From Treponema sp. (GTDB taxonomy: Bacteria; Spirochaetota; Spirochaetia; Treponematales; Breznakiellaceae), in contig WRAL01000068.1 in the NCBI GenBank assembly GCA_009780285.1, positions 1-7,307 on the forward strand: a stretch of DNA of 7,307 nt, written 5' to 3'. Each line of letters opens with the position of its first letter. Position 1 is the stretch's first letter. The translations under genes and the position numbers were made by a program. Of this stretch, positions 1 through 4,994 are shown piece by piece. The notes below the pieces were generated by a model that worked only from the letters and a program-made list of their open reading frames with translations, ran no database searches and was not told the DNA's origin.

Positions 1-1
1 C

Positions 2-238
2 GGCGCCCTTCGCGAGGCCGGCGTGAGCGAGCTTGTTATCGGCGGGCTTGCGTTGGATTACTGCGTTCTGCAAAGCGTCATGGACGCGCTGCGGCTCGGC
101 TTTGCGGTAGCGCTGGCCTTGGACGCGACGCGCGCCGTTGGACGGCCGGAAGGTTCCGGCGAGCGCGCGTTGGCCGAAATGCGCGCGGCCGGTATCGCCA
201 TCCTTGATTCGCCGCGCATAATCGAGGGCCTTAGATAA
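2..238 (+). CDS. pncA: Nicotinamidase / isochorismatase-family hydrolase, C-terminal part (5' end outside window)
   Basis: Only the last 78 codons are visible, read in the frame starting at base 2 and ending with TAA. Nicotinamidase deaminates nicotinamide to nicotinate in the cytoplasm, the first step of NAD salvage by the Preiss-Handler route. The fragment starts with ALREAGV and then shows GGLALDYCV, the family motif around the nucleophilic cysteine (usually G-L-A-x-D-Y-C-V) with its preceding cis-peptide segment. The downstream pattern of an ALDATRAV strand, an ALAEMRAAGI helix and a final strand is normal for the C-terminus of PncA. The catalytic Asp and Lys and the metal ligands lie upstream of the window. 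A neighbouring pncB on the same strand supports nicotinamidase over other isochorismatase-fold enzymes. The last eight residues plus stop are repeated in DNA just before pncB, suggesting the two genes once overlapped. A GTG at 23 is an internal codon, not the start. Confidence 0.88.
   Translation, partial: GALREAGVSELVIGGLALDYCVLQSVMDALRLGFAVALALDATRAVGRPEGSGERALAEMRAAGIAILDSPRIIEGLR
211..238 (+). repeat. Direct repeat, copy 1: 3' end of pncA
   Basis: This is the left copy of a direct repeat whose right copy is at 1207-1234. Bases 211-231 match 1207-1227 exactly (21 nt). Over the 28 bases including the stop codon there are three differences, all transitions. In the pncA frame both copies read PRIIEGLR followed by a stop: CTT/CTC for Leu, AGA/AGG for Arg, TAA/TGA for stop. 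All differences are therefore silent. Confidence 0.93.
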
Positions 239-247
239 AGGCGGCTC

Positions 248-1006
248 TTACCAGGCTTTAGGCTCGAAGCCGTCGGGGATGTCCATGCGCATCGTGTCGC
301 CGGATTGCGTCAGGACGAAAAAGCCGGCGCCAAGGGCGGCCTTTCTTTCGGCCCTTCCGAAAACGGCGCCGGCAATGGCGCCAAAAATCTTCCGGCTGTC
401 TCCACGCTTGGCGTAGTAGCCGCGCAGCGTTTCCAGCCGTTTTGCGTGCTTTTCCATGTCGTCCACGCGGGGCTTGGCTTTTACTTCCACGGCCATTACG
501 TTCCGGTCGTTTTCCAGAAGCAGGTCGATTTCGGCAATGCAGCGACGGCCTTCTTTTAGGCGAAAATTGTGGGCCGTAAGCTCGAAGTCGATGCCGATCT
601 CCTGAAAGCGCTTCTCGATTCCGGGCGCGACAAGATGCTCCATCAGTTCCCCGAAAGTGTTCTCAAGCCCGCCTATCTTCTTATTGCCGGACTCGATGCG
701 GCGATCTGCCCGGTCCCAGGCCTCCATCGTTTTAGCCCACTTTCGGTCCAATTCCGCCTGCCGCCGCTCGAATTCGGCCTTTTCCAGTTCGCGCTTCTGA
801 TCGGCTTCGGCTTGCCGCTGGTCGGCCTCCGCCTGTCGCCGGTCAGCTTCCGCCTGTCGTTTTTCCCATTCAGCCCTGTATTCTTCCTGGCGCTTTTCCC
901 ATTCGGCTCTGTATGCCTCGGCCCGCGCCTCGTTCGCGTAAAACATCTCCCATACTTTCTCCGGAGTGAGGCCCTCGGGCGCTTTGTACTTTTCTGCCGC
1001 TGTCAT
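248..1006 (-). CDS. Coiled-coil protein with PD-(D/E)XK nuclease-like C-terminal domain (DUF3782-like)
   Basis: A 252-residue protein read from ATG at 1004-1006, with AAGGGGA ten bases upstream. Residues about 25-110 form a highly charged predicted coiled coil. It contains the 9-mer YRAEWEKRQ twice (32-40 and 43-51, an 11-residue period) followed by three exact RQAEAD heptads (50-69). The C-terminal half has the layout of a PD-(D/E)XK nuclease core: E159-I-D161 in one strand, then E174-V-K176 in the next (VMAVEVKAK), followed by a helix. This matches DUF3782-type proteins, which belong to that superfamily and are often multicopy in a genome; their function is unknown. It lies antisense between pncA and pncB, flanked by a direct repeat, which suggests it arrived as an insertion. 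No signal peptide or membrane segment is visible, so it should be cytoplasmic. Nuclease activity is inferred from the motif only. Confidence 0.8.
   Translation of the reverse strand: MTAAEKYKAPEGLTPEKVWEMFYANEARAEAYRAEWEKRQEEYRAEWEKRQAEADRRQAEADQRQAEADQKRELEKAEFERRQAELDRKWAKTMEAWDRADRRIESGNKKIGGLENTFGELMEHLVAPGIEKRFQEIGIDFELTAHNFRLKEGRRCIAEIDLLLENDRNVMAVEVKAKPRVDDMEKHAKRLETLRGYYAKRGDSRKIFGAIAGAVFGRAERKAALGAGFFVLTQSGDTMRMDIPDGFEPKAW
797..908 (-). repeat. Short in-gene tandem repeats encoding the coiled coil
   Basis: Within the minus-strand nuclease-like gene, a 33-base unit is tandemly duplicated (the two YRAEWEKRQ segments) and runs into three 21-base units encoding RQAEAD plus a linker residue. 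Such in-frame repeats are prone to slippage, so coiled-coil length may vary between strains. Confidence 0.75.
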
Positions 1007-1016
1007 TTTTCCATCT

Positions 1017-1023
1017 TCCCCTT
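1017..1023 (-). promoter_or_regulatory. Shine-Dalgarno of the coiled-coil nuclease-like gene
   Basis: On the minus strand AAGGGGA lies ten bases before the ATG at 1006 and decides this start. The AT-rich TATATA at 1084-1089 could be a -10 element for the same gene, but I see no convincing -35 at the right distance. Confidence 0.55.
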
Positions 1024-1157
1024 GCTTTGAATATACCCGCCGGCGGTTGGGCCGTCAAGGTTCGACGCGCCGCGCGCCTACCCTATATATGGCGGAAAAG
1101 CGCGTTTTGCTTTAGTCAAAATGGCATTTTCGAAAAAAAATCCTTCCGCCGGCTCGC

Positions 1158-1186
1158 TTGACAGGCCCGCGCAAAACCGGCAAAAC
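1158..1186 (+). promoter_or_regulatory. Possible promoter for pncB (-35 TTGACA, weak -10)
   Basis: A perfect TTGACA (1158-1163) is followed after 17 bases by CAAAAC (1181-1186), a poor -10. If active, it would drive pncB independently of pncA after the operon was interrupted. The rest of the 1007-1230 gap holds a TATATAT tract at 1084-1090 and a small odd palindrome, AAAATG-G-CATTTT, at 1118-1130. I see no gene in it. Confidence 0.35.
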
Positions 1187-1206
1187 AAAGGAATGATCGA
1201 CTTAAC

Positions 1207-1234
1207 GCCGCGCATAATCGAGGGCCTCAGGTGA
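1207..1234 (+). repeat. Direct repeat, copy 2: pncA-tail sequence directly before pncB
   Basis: This is the right copy of the direct repeat at 211-238. It reads PRIIEGLR and then TGA in the pncA frame. Its TGA (1232-1234) overlaps the pncB GTG (1231-1233) as GTGA, the typical overlap of a translationally coupled operon. Its GAGGG (1220-1224) is also the only plausible Shine-Dalgarno for pncB, seven bases before the start. This copy is probably the original pncA-pncB junction. Reading upstream in the same frame, resemblance to PncA fades quickly. Confidence 0.9.
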
Positions 1235-2751
1235 CGGCCGGCGCCAGCGTCTTTGCCAACGACGCCAATGGCGGCAACGACGCCAACGGCGGCGAAAGCT
1301 CAGCGCTATTCGCCGACTATTATTCCCTGTCCATGGCGCAGGGCTACTGGGCGCAAAACCCGGATCGCAGGGCCGCGTTCGAATTTTTTTTTCGCAGGCA
1401 GCCCTTCGGCGGCGGCTACGCGATCTTCGCCGGCCTTGAAACCCTGCTCGAAAAACTTTCCGCGCTGCGCTTCAGCGAAAGCGACCTTGAATACCTGGAA
1501 TCCCTCGGCCCCTTCGGCGCCGGTTTTTTGAACAGCCTGCGCGGCTTTCGCTTTTCCGGCAGCCTTTGGGCGGCAGACGAAGGCGCCGTCGTCTTTCCCC
1601 ACGAACCGGTGGCGCGGGTCGAAGGCACGCTCGTCGAATGCCAGATCATCGAAGGACTGCTCCTTAACGCGCTTAACTTCCAAAGCCTGGTGGCTACGAA
1701 GGCGCGGAGAATCTGGCACGCTTCCGGCGGCGGCGCGGTGATGGAATTCGGCCTGCGGCGCGCGCAGGGGCCGGACGGCGCCATGTCCGCCTCGCGCGCG
1801 GCTTACATAGGCGGCGCGCGGGCCACCTCCAACGCGCTGGCCGGAAAAACCTACGGCATTCCCGTCGCGGGAACGATGGCGCATTCATGGATCATGTCCT
1901 TCGCAAGCGAGGAGGAAGCCTTTGACGCCTACGCGCGGCTCTACCCCGACAACTGCGTCTTCCTTGTCGACACCTACAACACCCTAAAAAGCGGCGCGCC
2001 GAGCGCCATCGCCTCCGGAAAAAAACTCGCCGCGCAGGGAAAAAACTTTTCCCTGCGCCTGGATTCCGGGGACTTTCACTACCTGTCCGCCGAAGTGCGC
2101 CGCATGTTGGACGAGGCCGGCCTTCCGCGCGCCCAAATCACCGTTTCCGGCGACCTCGACGAGTCCATCATACACACGCTGGTAAGCGCAGGCGCGCCGG
2201 TCGACTCCTGGGGCGTTGGCACGAACCTCGTCACCGGCGGAAACTGCGCGGCCTTCGCCGGCGTGTACAAAATGGCCGCCTGCGAAATCGCCCCGGGAAA
2301 ATTCTCGCCCGTAATGAAATTTTCCGACAACCAGGAAAAAACCACGAACCCCGGCGTAAAGCAGGTCTGGCGCATGCGCGACGGTCGCGGCCACGCCGTA
2401 GCCGACGTGCTCGCGCTTGACTCGCCCGGCGAAAGCGAAACCTTCGAGCCCGGCCGGCGCTACCGCTTCTCGCACCCGGCCGCGGACTACCGGCACTTTT
2501 TCCACGCGCCGGAAGCCCCGCCCGAGCCCCTGCTCAAGCCGCGCGTCCGCTCCGGCGAGGCCGTGTCCCCCCGTCCCGCGCTTGCGGCGATACGCGAAAA
2601 ATCCCTCGCCGACTTCGCCACCTTCGACCAAACCTACAAACGCCTGCTCAATCCGCACGTCTACAAAGTCTCGATAACGGAAAAACTCCGCAAGCTCAAG
2701 CTCGACCTAATCGGCCGGCATTTCGGCAGCCTCAACGAGGACGAGGGATAA
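1231..2751 (+). CDS. pncB: Nicotinate phosphoribosyltransferase
   Basis: A 506-residue NAPRTase that makes nicotinate mononucleotide from nicotinate and PRPP with ATP hydrolysis, the committed step of nicotinate salvage in the cytoplasm. Visible family signatures, in order, are SALFADYYSLSMAQGYW (24-40), FEFFFRRQPFGGGYAIFAGL (50-69), MEFGLRRAQGPDGAMSASRA (171-190), GTMAHSW with the conserved His218 (214-220), FLVDTYNTLKSG (244-255), RLDSGD (276-281) and SWGVGTNLVTGG (326-337). The length fits the roughly 480-residue bacterial type. The GTG start is chosen because it has GAGGG seven bases upstream and no in-frame ATG lies before the conserved core. It leaves about 22 poorly conserved residues containing a duplicated NDANGG. 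Base composition is markedly GC-rich compared with the MATE gene. It works with the nicotinamidase encoded upstream, from which it is now separated by an inserted antisense gene. Confidence 0.95.
   Translation: MTAGASVFANDANGGNDANGGESSALFADYYSLSMAQGYWAQNPDRRAAFEFFFRRQPFGGGYAIFAGLETLLEKLSALRFSESDLEYLESLGPFGAGFLNSLRGFRFSGSLWAADEGAVVFPHEPVARVEGTLVECQIIEGLLLNALNFQSLVATKARRIWHASGGGAVMEFGLRRAQGPDGAMSASRAAYIGGARATSNALAGKTYGIPVAGTMAHSWIMSFASEEEAFDAYARLYPDNCVFLVDTYNTLKSGAPSAIASGKKLAAQGKNFSLRLDSGDFHYLSAEVRRMLDEAGLPRAQITVSGDLDESIIHTLVSAGAPVDSWGVGTNLVTGGNCAAFAGVYKMAACEIAPGKFSPVMKFSDNQEKTTNPGVKQVWRMRDGRGHAVADVLALDSPGESETFEPGRRYRFSHPAADYRHFFHAPEAPPEPLLKPRVRSGEAVSPRPALAAIREKSLADFATFDQTYKRLLNPHVYKVSITEKLRKLKLDLIGRHFGSLNEDEG
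1258..1293 (+). repeat. Two 18-bp tandem units at the pncB N-terminus
   Basis: Two adjacent 18-base units differ at one base (AAT/AAC) and both encode NDANGG, residues 10-21 of PncB. They lie before the conserved enzyme core, so the segment is probably a disordered, length-variable N-terminal tail. Confidence 0.85.
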
Positions 2752-2756
2752 ATCAT

Positions 2757-2846
2757 GCGGGGGAAGTCTCCCCCCCGCTCCGGCCGCGCGCAAGCGCGCG
2801 TCCTACGCTTCCCCCTCTACGGGGCGCTGCCCCGTAACGCCCCGCC
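2757..2846. repeat. Modular palindromic intergenic repeat, copy A
   Basis: Directly after the pncB stop comes a string of hairpins: GCGGGGG/CCCCCGC (2757-2778), CGCGCGC-AA-GCGCGCG (2785-2800) and TACGGGGC-GCT-GCCCCGTA (2818-2836), then the tail GTAACGCCCCGCC. The same order of parts occurs at 6816-6898. The last 29 bases (2818-2846) match 6870-6898 except for two loop bases. The first hairpins may also act as a pncB terminator, but no T-run follows them. Confidence 0.8.
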
Positions 2847-3122
2847 GTAAATCCAGCGCATATATCCTCGAAGTTTTGGCTGCGCCAAAACTTCGAGGAT
2901 AATCCGCCAACGGCGGATTGGCCCCGCAACGCCCCGCCGTAATTCCAGCGCATATATCCCTGAAGTTTTGGCTGCGCCAAAACTTCGAGGCCAATCCGCC
3001 AACGGCGGATTGGCCCCGTAACGCCCCGCCTTGATTTAAGCGCATATCTCCCTGAAGTTTTGGCGAAGGCGGGCCTTGCCCGCCCCAAAACCTTCGAGGC
3101 CGATCCGCCAACGGCGGATTGG
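2830..3122. repeat. Tandem array of three units (92, 92 and 109 bp)
   Basis: Units span 2830-2921, 2922-3013 and 3014-3122. Each begins CCCCG(T/C)AACGCCCCGCC, continues through a less conserved part containing GCGCATAT, and then has two hairpins. In unit 1 the first is a perfect 15-bp stem, CCTCGAAGTTTTGGC against its complement with loop TGC (2866-2898). In unit 2 the last is CCAATCCGCC-AAC-GGCGGATTGG (2991-3013). Units 2 and 3 carry CCCTGAAG in the left arm, which weakens the stem. The array fills most of the pncB-cdr gap (2752-3179). Open frames across it on the minus strand follow from the repeat and do not look like genes, because a 92-bp period shifts frame at each unit. Confidence 0.93.
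3050..3098. repeat. Hairpin nested inside a hairpin loop in unit 3
   Basis: In units 1 and 2 the GTTTTGGC/GCCAAAAC stem closes on a 3-base loop. In unit 3 the loop position instead holds a second complete hairpin, GGCGGGC-CTT-GCCCGCC (3068-3084), which accounts for the 17 extra bases of this unit. Confidence 0.85.
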
Positions 3123-3129
3123 CCCATTC

Positions 3130-3158
3130 TTGACATAGCTTGCAAACAGCCGTACCAT
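3130..3158 (+). promoter_or_regulatory. Promoter of the CoA-disulfide reductase gene
   Basis: A perfect -35 TTGACA (3130-3135), a 17-base spacer and TACCAT (3153-3158, four of six consensus bases) form a sigma-70-type promoter. CATAAT at 3156-3161 is an alternative -10 with a 20-base spacer. The -35 begins eight bases after the end of the repeat array. Confidence 0.65.
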
Positions 3159-3167
3159 AATCCCAAC

Positions 3168-3174
3168 AAAGGAG
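3168..3174 (+). promoter_or_regulatory. Strong Shine-Dalgarno of cdr
   Basis: AAAGGAGG lies five bases before the ATG at 3180. It fixes that start against the longer open frame, which reaches back into the repeat array. Confidence 0.85.
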
Positions 3175-3179
3175 GCTGC

Positions 3180-4826
3180 ATGAAAGTCATTATCATTGGC
3201 GGAGTCGCCGGAGGCGCAACGGCGGCGGCAAGGCTGCGCAGGCTCGACGAACGCGCGGAGATCACGATTTTTGAAAAAGGCGAGCACGTTTCCTTCGCGA
3301 ACTGCGGCCTGCCGTACCACATAGGCGGCGCGATTCCAAAGCGCGAAAGCCTGCTCCTGCAAACGGCGGAAGGCTTCCGCGCGCGCTACAACGTGGACGC
3401 GCAAACCCTGCACGAGGCGCTTGCCATAAACCGCGCGGCAAAAACCGTAAGCGTCAAAAACCTTCGCTCCGGCGATATTCGCGAGGAACATTACGACAAA
3501 CTGATCCTCGCGCCCGGCGGCGCGCCGGTCGTTCCGCCAATCGAAGGGATCAATTGCGGCCGCGCATTTACCCTGCGAAACATGGCCGACATGGATCGCA
3601 TAAAAGCGTTCATCGCGGAAAAGCGCCCGCGAAAGGCGGCGGTGATCGGCGGCGGCTTTATCGGAATGGAAATGGCGGAAAACCTGATCGACTGCGGCCT
3701 TGAAACCACGGTCGTGGAAATGTCAAGTCAAGTTCTGGCTCAATTCGACGCGGACATAATTTGCGAAGTACACAAACACATGCGCGAGCGCGGCGTTCGC
3801 CTGCGTCTTAACGACGCGCTAAAAAAAATCATCGAAGGGCCTGATTGCCTTACCCTGGAACTGCAAAGCGGCGCAATCGAAGCGGACTTAATTGTCTTAG
3901 CGATCGGCGTTCGCCCGGACGTAAAGCTCGCGAAGGAAGCTGGGCTCGAGATCGGCGCGCTGGGCGGAATTGCCGTTGACCGCAAAATGCGCTCTTCCGA
4001 TCCGGACATTTACGCGGCGGGCGACGCGGTTGAAGCGCCGGACTTTTCAACCGGAATGCCGGCGCTGATCCCGCTTGCAGGCCCGGCGAACAAGCAGGGA
4101 CGAATCGCCGCGGACAATATCGCCGGCGTTAATTCCGAGTACAAAGGCGCGCAAGGCTCCGCCGTCATCAAGGTCTTTGAAATGACGGCGGCCTGCACCG
4201 GCATGAACGAAAAAACCGCGAAGCGCCTAAAGCGCGATTACGACAAAGCCTTCCTGTGGCTGCCCGGACATTCAAGCTATTATCCCGGCGCCGGATACAT
4301 GTCAATGAAAATAATTTTTGAAAACGTATCCGGCAAAATACTCGGGGCGCAGATCGCCGGCTTCGGCGGCGTTGACAAGCGCTGCGACGCGCTGGCCGTG
4401 GCTATCCGCGCCGGAATGACGGCGCGCGATCTTGCGGCCCTCGATTTATGCTACGCGCCGCCCTATTCCTCGGCGAAAGATCCGGTGAACGTCGCCGGCC
4501 TGGTAATCGAACACGCGCTTTCCGGAAAGGTGAAAAATGTCCATTGGCACGACGTCGACGGCCTTCCCCGCGACGGCAGCGCCATCCTCCTTGACGTGCG
4601 CGATCCGCAGGAGGTCGCCAAAGGAAAAATCGAGGGTTTTATCAACATTCCGCTTAACGATCTGCGCTCGCGGCTCGGGGAGCTCGATCGTGGCAAGCCC
4701 GTCTTTGCGCATTGCCATAGCGGGATGCGCAGCTACGTCGCCACGCGCATCCTCGCGCAAAAGGGCTTCGACGCGCGTAATATCGCCGGCGGCTACAGGC
4801 TTTACGCGGCGACAAAGGCGCCGTAG
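3180..4826 (+). CDS. cdr: CoA-disulfide reductase with C-terminal rhodanese domain (pyridine nucleotide-disulfide oxidoreductase)
   Basis: A 548-residue cytoplasmic flavoenzyme of the CoADR-RHD type, which reduces CoA disulfide or related persulfide/polysulfide substrates with NAD(P)H. The N-terminal FAD motif is IIGGVAGGATAAARLRRL (5-22). SFANCGLPY (38-46) holds the single redox cysteine Cys42, matching the one-cysteine CoADR mechanism. The NAD(P)H-binding motif is VIGGGFIGME (155-164) and the second FAD motif is IYAAGDAVE (277-285). The dimerisation domain has the conserved tyrosines in SSYYPGAGY (365-373) and LCYAPPYSSAKDPVN (423-437). Residues about 455-545 form a rhodanese domain with LLDVRDPQEV and the active loop CHSGMRS starting at Cys512. 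The ATG at 3180 is set by AAAGGAGG. Such enzymes serve thiol redox balance or sulfur metabolism, and the exact substrate cannot be told from sequence. No obvious operon partner is present. Confidence 0.93.
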   Translation: MKVIIIGGVAGGATAAARLRRLDERAEITIFEKGEHVSFANCGLPYHIGGAIPKRESLLLQTAEGFRARYNVDAQTLHEALAINRAAKTVSVKNLRSGDIREEHYDKLILAPGGAPVVPPIEGINCGRAFTLRNMADMDRIKAFIAEKRPRKAAVIGGGFIGMEMAENLIDCGLETTVVEMSSQVLAQFDADIICEVHKHMRERGVRLRLNDALKKIIEGPDCLTLELQSGAIEADLIVLAIGVRPDVKLAKEAGLEIGALGGIAVDRKMRSSDPDIYAAGDAVEAPDFSTGMPALIPLAGPANKQGRIAADNIAGVNSEYKGAQGSAVIKVFEMTAACTGMNEKTAKRLKRDYDKAFLWLPGHSSYYPGAGYMSMKIIFENVSGKILGAQIAGFGGVDKRCDALAVAIRAGMTARDLAALDLCYAPPYSSAKDPVNVAGLVIEHALSGKVKNVHWHDVDGLPRDGSAILLDVRDPQEVAKGKIEGFINIPLNDLRSRLGELDRGKPVFAHCHSGMRSYVATRILAQKGFDARNIAGGYRLYAATKAP

Positions 4827-4864
4827 AGGGCTGGGCAGGGAAATCAATTTTGCCGGAAAATTAA

Positions 4865-4884
4865 CCACGGAGTTACACGGAGGG
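4865..4884. repeat. Short ACGGAG direct repeat
   Basis: CCACGGAGTTACACGGAGGG contains ACGGAG twice at a 10-base spacing (4867-4872 and 4877-4882), between cdr and the MATE gene. Similar CCACGGAG-type strings are known to be scattered between genes in many bacterial genomes. No function can be assigned. Confidence 0.4.
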
Positions 4885-4927
4885 AGCAGGGACATCACTG
4901 CGCCGCTTCCTGGGCCGGGCAGGGGCA

Positions 4928-4956
4928 TTGCAAAAAATCCGCCGCCAGTGTATGAT
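4928..4956 (+). promoter_or_regulatory. Probable promoter of the MATE transporter gene
   Basis: TTGCAA (4928-4933), a 17-base spacer and TATGAT (4951-4956, five of six consensus bases) lie about 40 bases before the start codon. A second -10-like TATACT is at 4963-4968. The rest of the 4827-4994 gap contains an AT-rich inverted repeat, AATTTT-GCCGG-AAAATT (4846-4862), and the ACGGAG repeat. Confidence 0.5.
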
Positions 4957-4994
4957 GCAGGGTATACTGAGGAAAAGGCATTGGCGGACTGGCT

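Noticed and set aside
1193..1234. Short leader peptide (ATG at 1193, MIDLT followed by PRIIEGLR) coupled to pncB
   Set aside because: The only purine-rich stretch, AAAGGA, touches the ATG with no spacing, so initiation there is unlikely. The sequence is better explained as duplicated pncA tail.
1306..1884. Open frame of 192 codons on the minus strand opposite the 5' half of pncB
   Set aside because: Same cause: codon bias of pncB leaves the antisense frame open. No family motif and no ribosome-binding context.
1984..2658. Long open frame of 224 codons on the minus strand inside pncB
   Set aside because: It is a shadow of the very GC-rich pncB coding sequence, which has clear family motifs. 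The antisense product is Gly/Val/Ala/Arg-rich with no recognisable domain.
2785..2800. GC-rich hairpin as an intrinsic terminator of pncB
   Set aside because: There is no T-run after it, and it belongs to the modular repeat. A termination role is possible but not supported.
2830..3122. CRISPR array
   Set aside because: The units are contiguous 92-109 bp repeats with no unique spacers of even length and no cas genes nearby.
3060..3179. Upstream extension of the cdr reading frame into the repeat array
   Set aside because: The strong Shine-Dalgarno and the MKVIIIGG start at 3180 match the family N-terminus, and the extension is repeat sequence.
2753..3322. Open frame of 189 codons on the minus strand across the repeat array
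   Set aside because: The frame is open because stop codons are rare in the GC-rich repeat. The 92-bp period puts the units in different frames, and the frame runs antisense into cdr.
4846..4862. AATTTT-GCCGG-AAAATT inverted repeat and a similar AAAATTAATTTT at 6798-6809 as a shared element
   Set aside because: The match is short and AT-rich, and could easily be chance.
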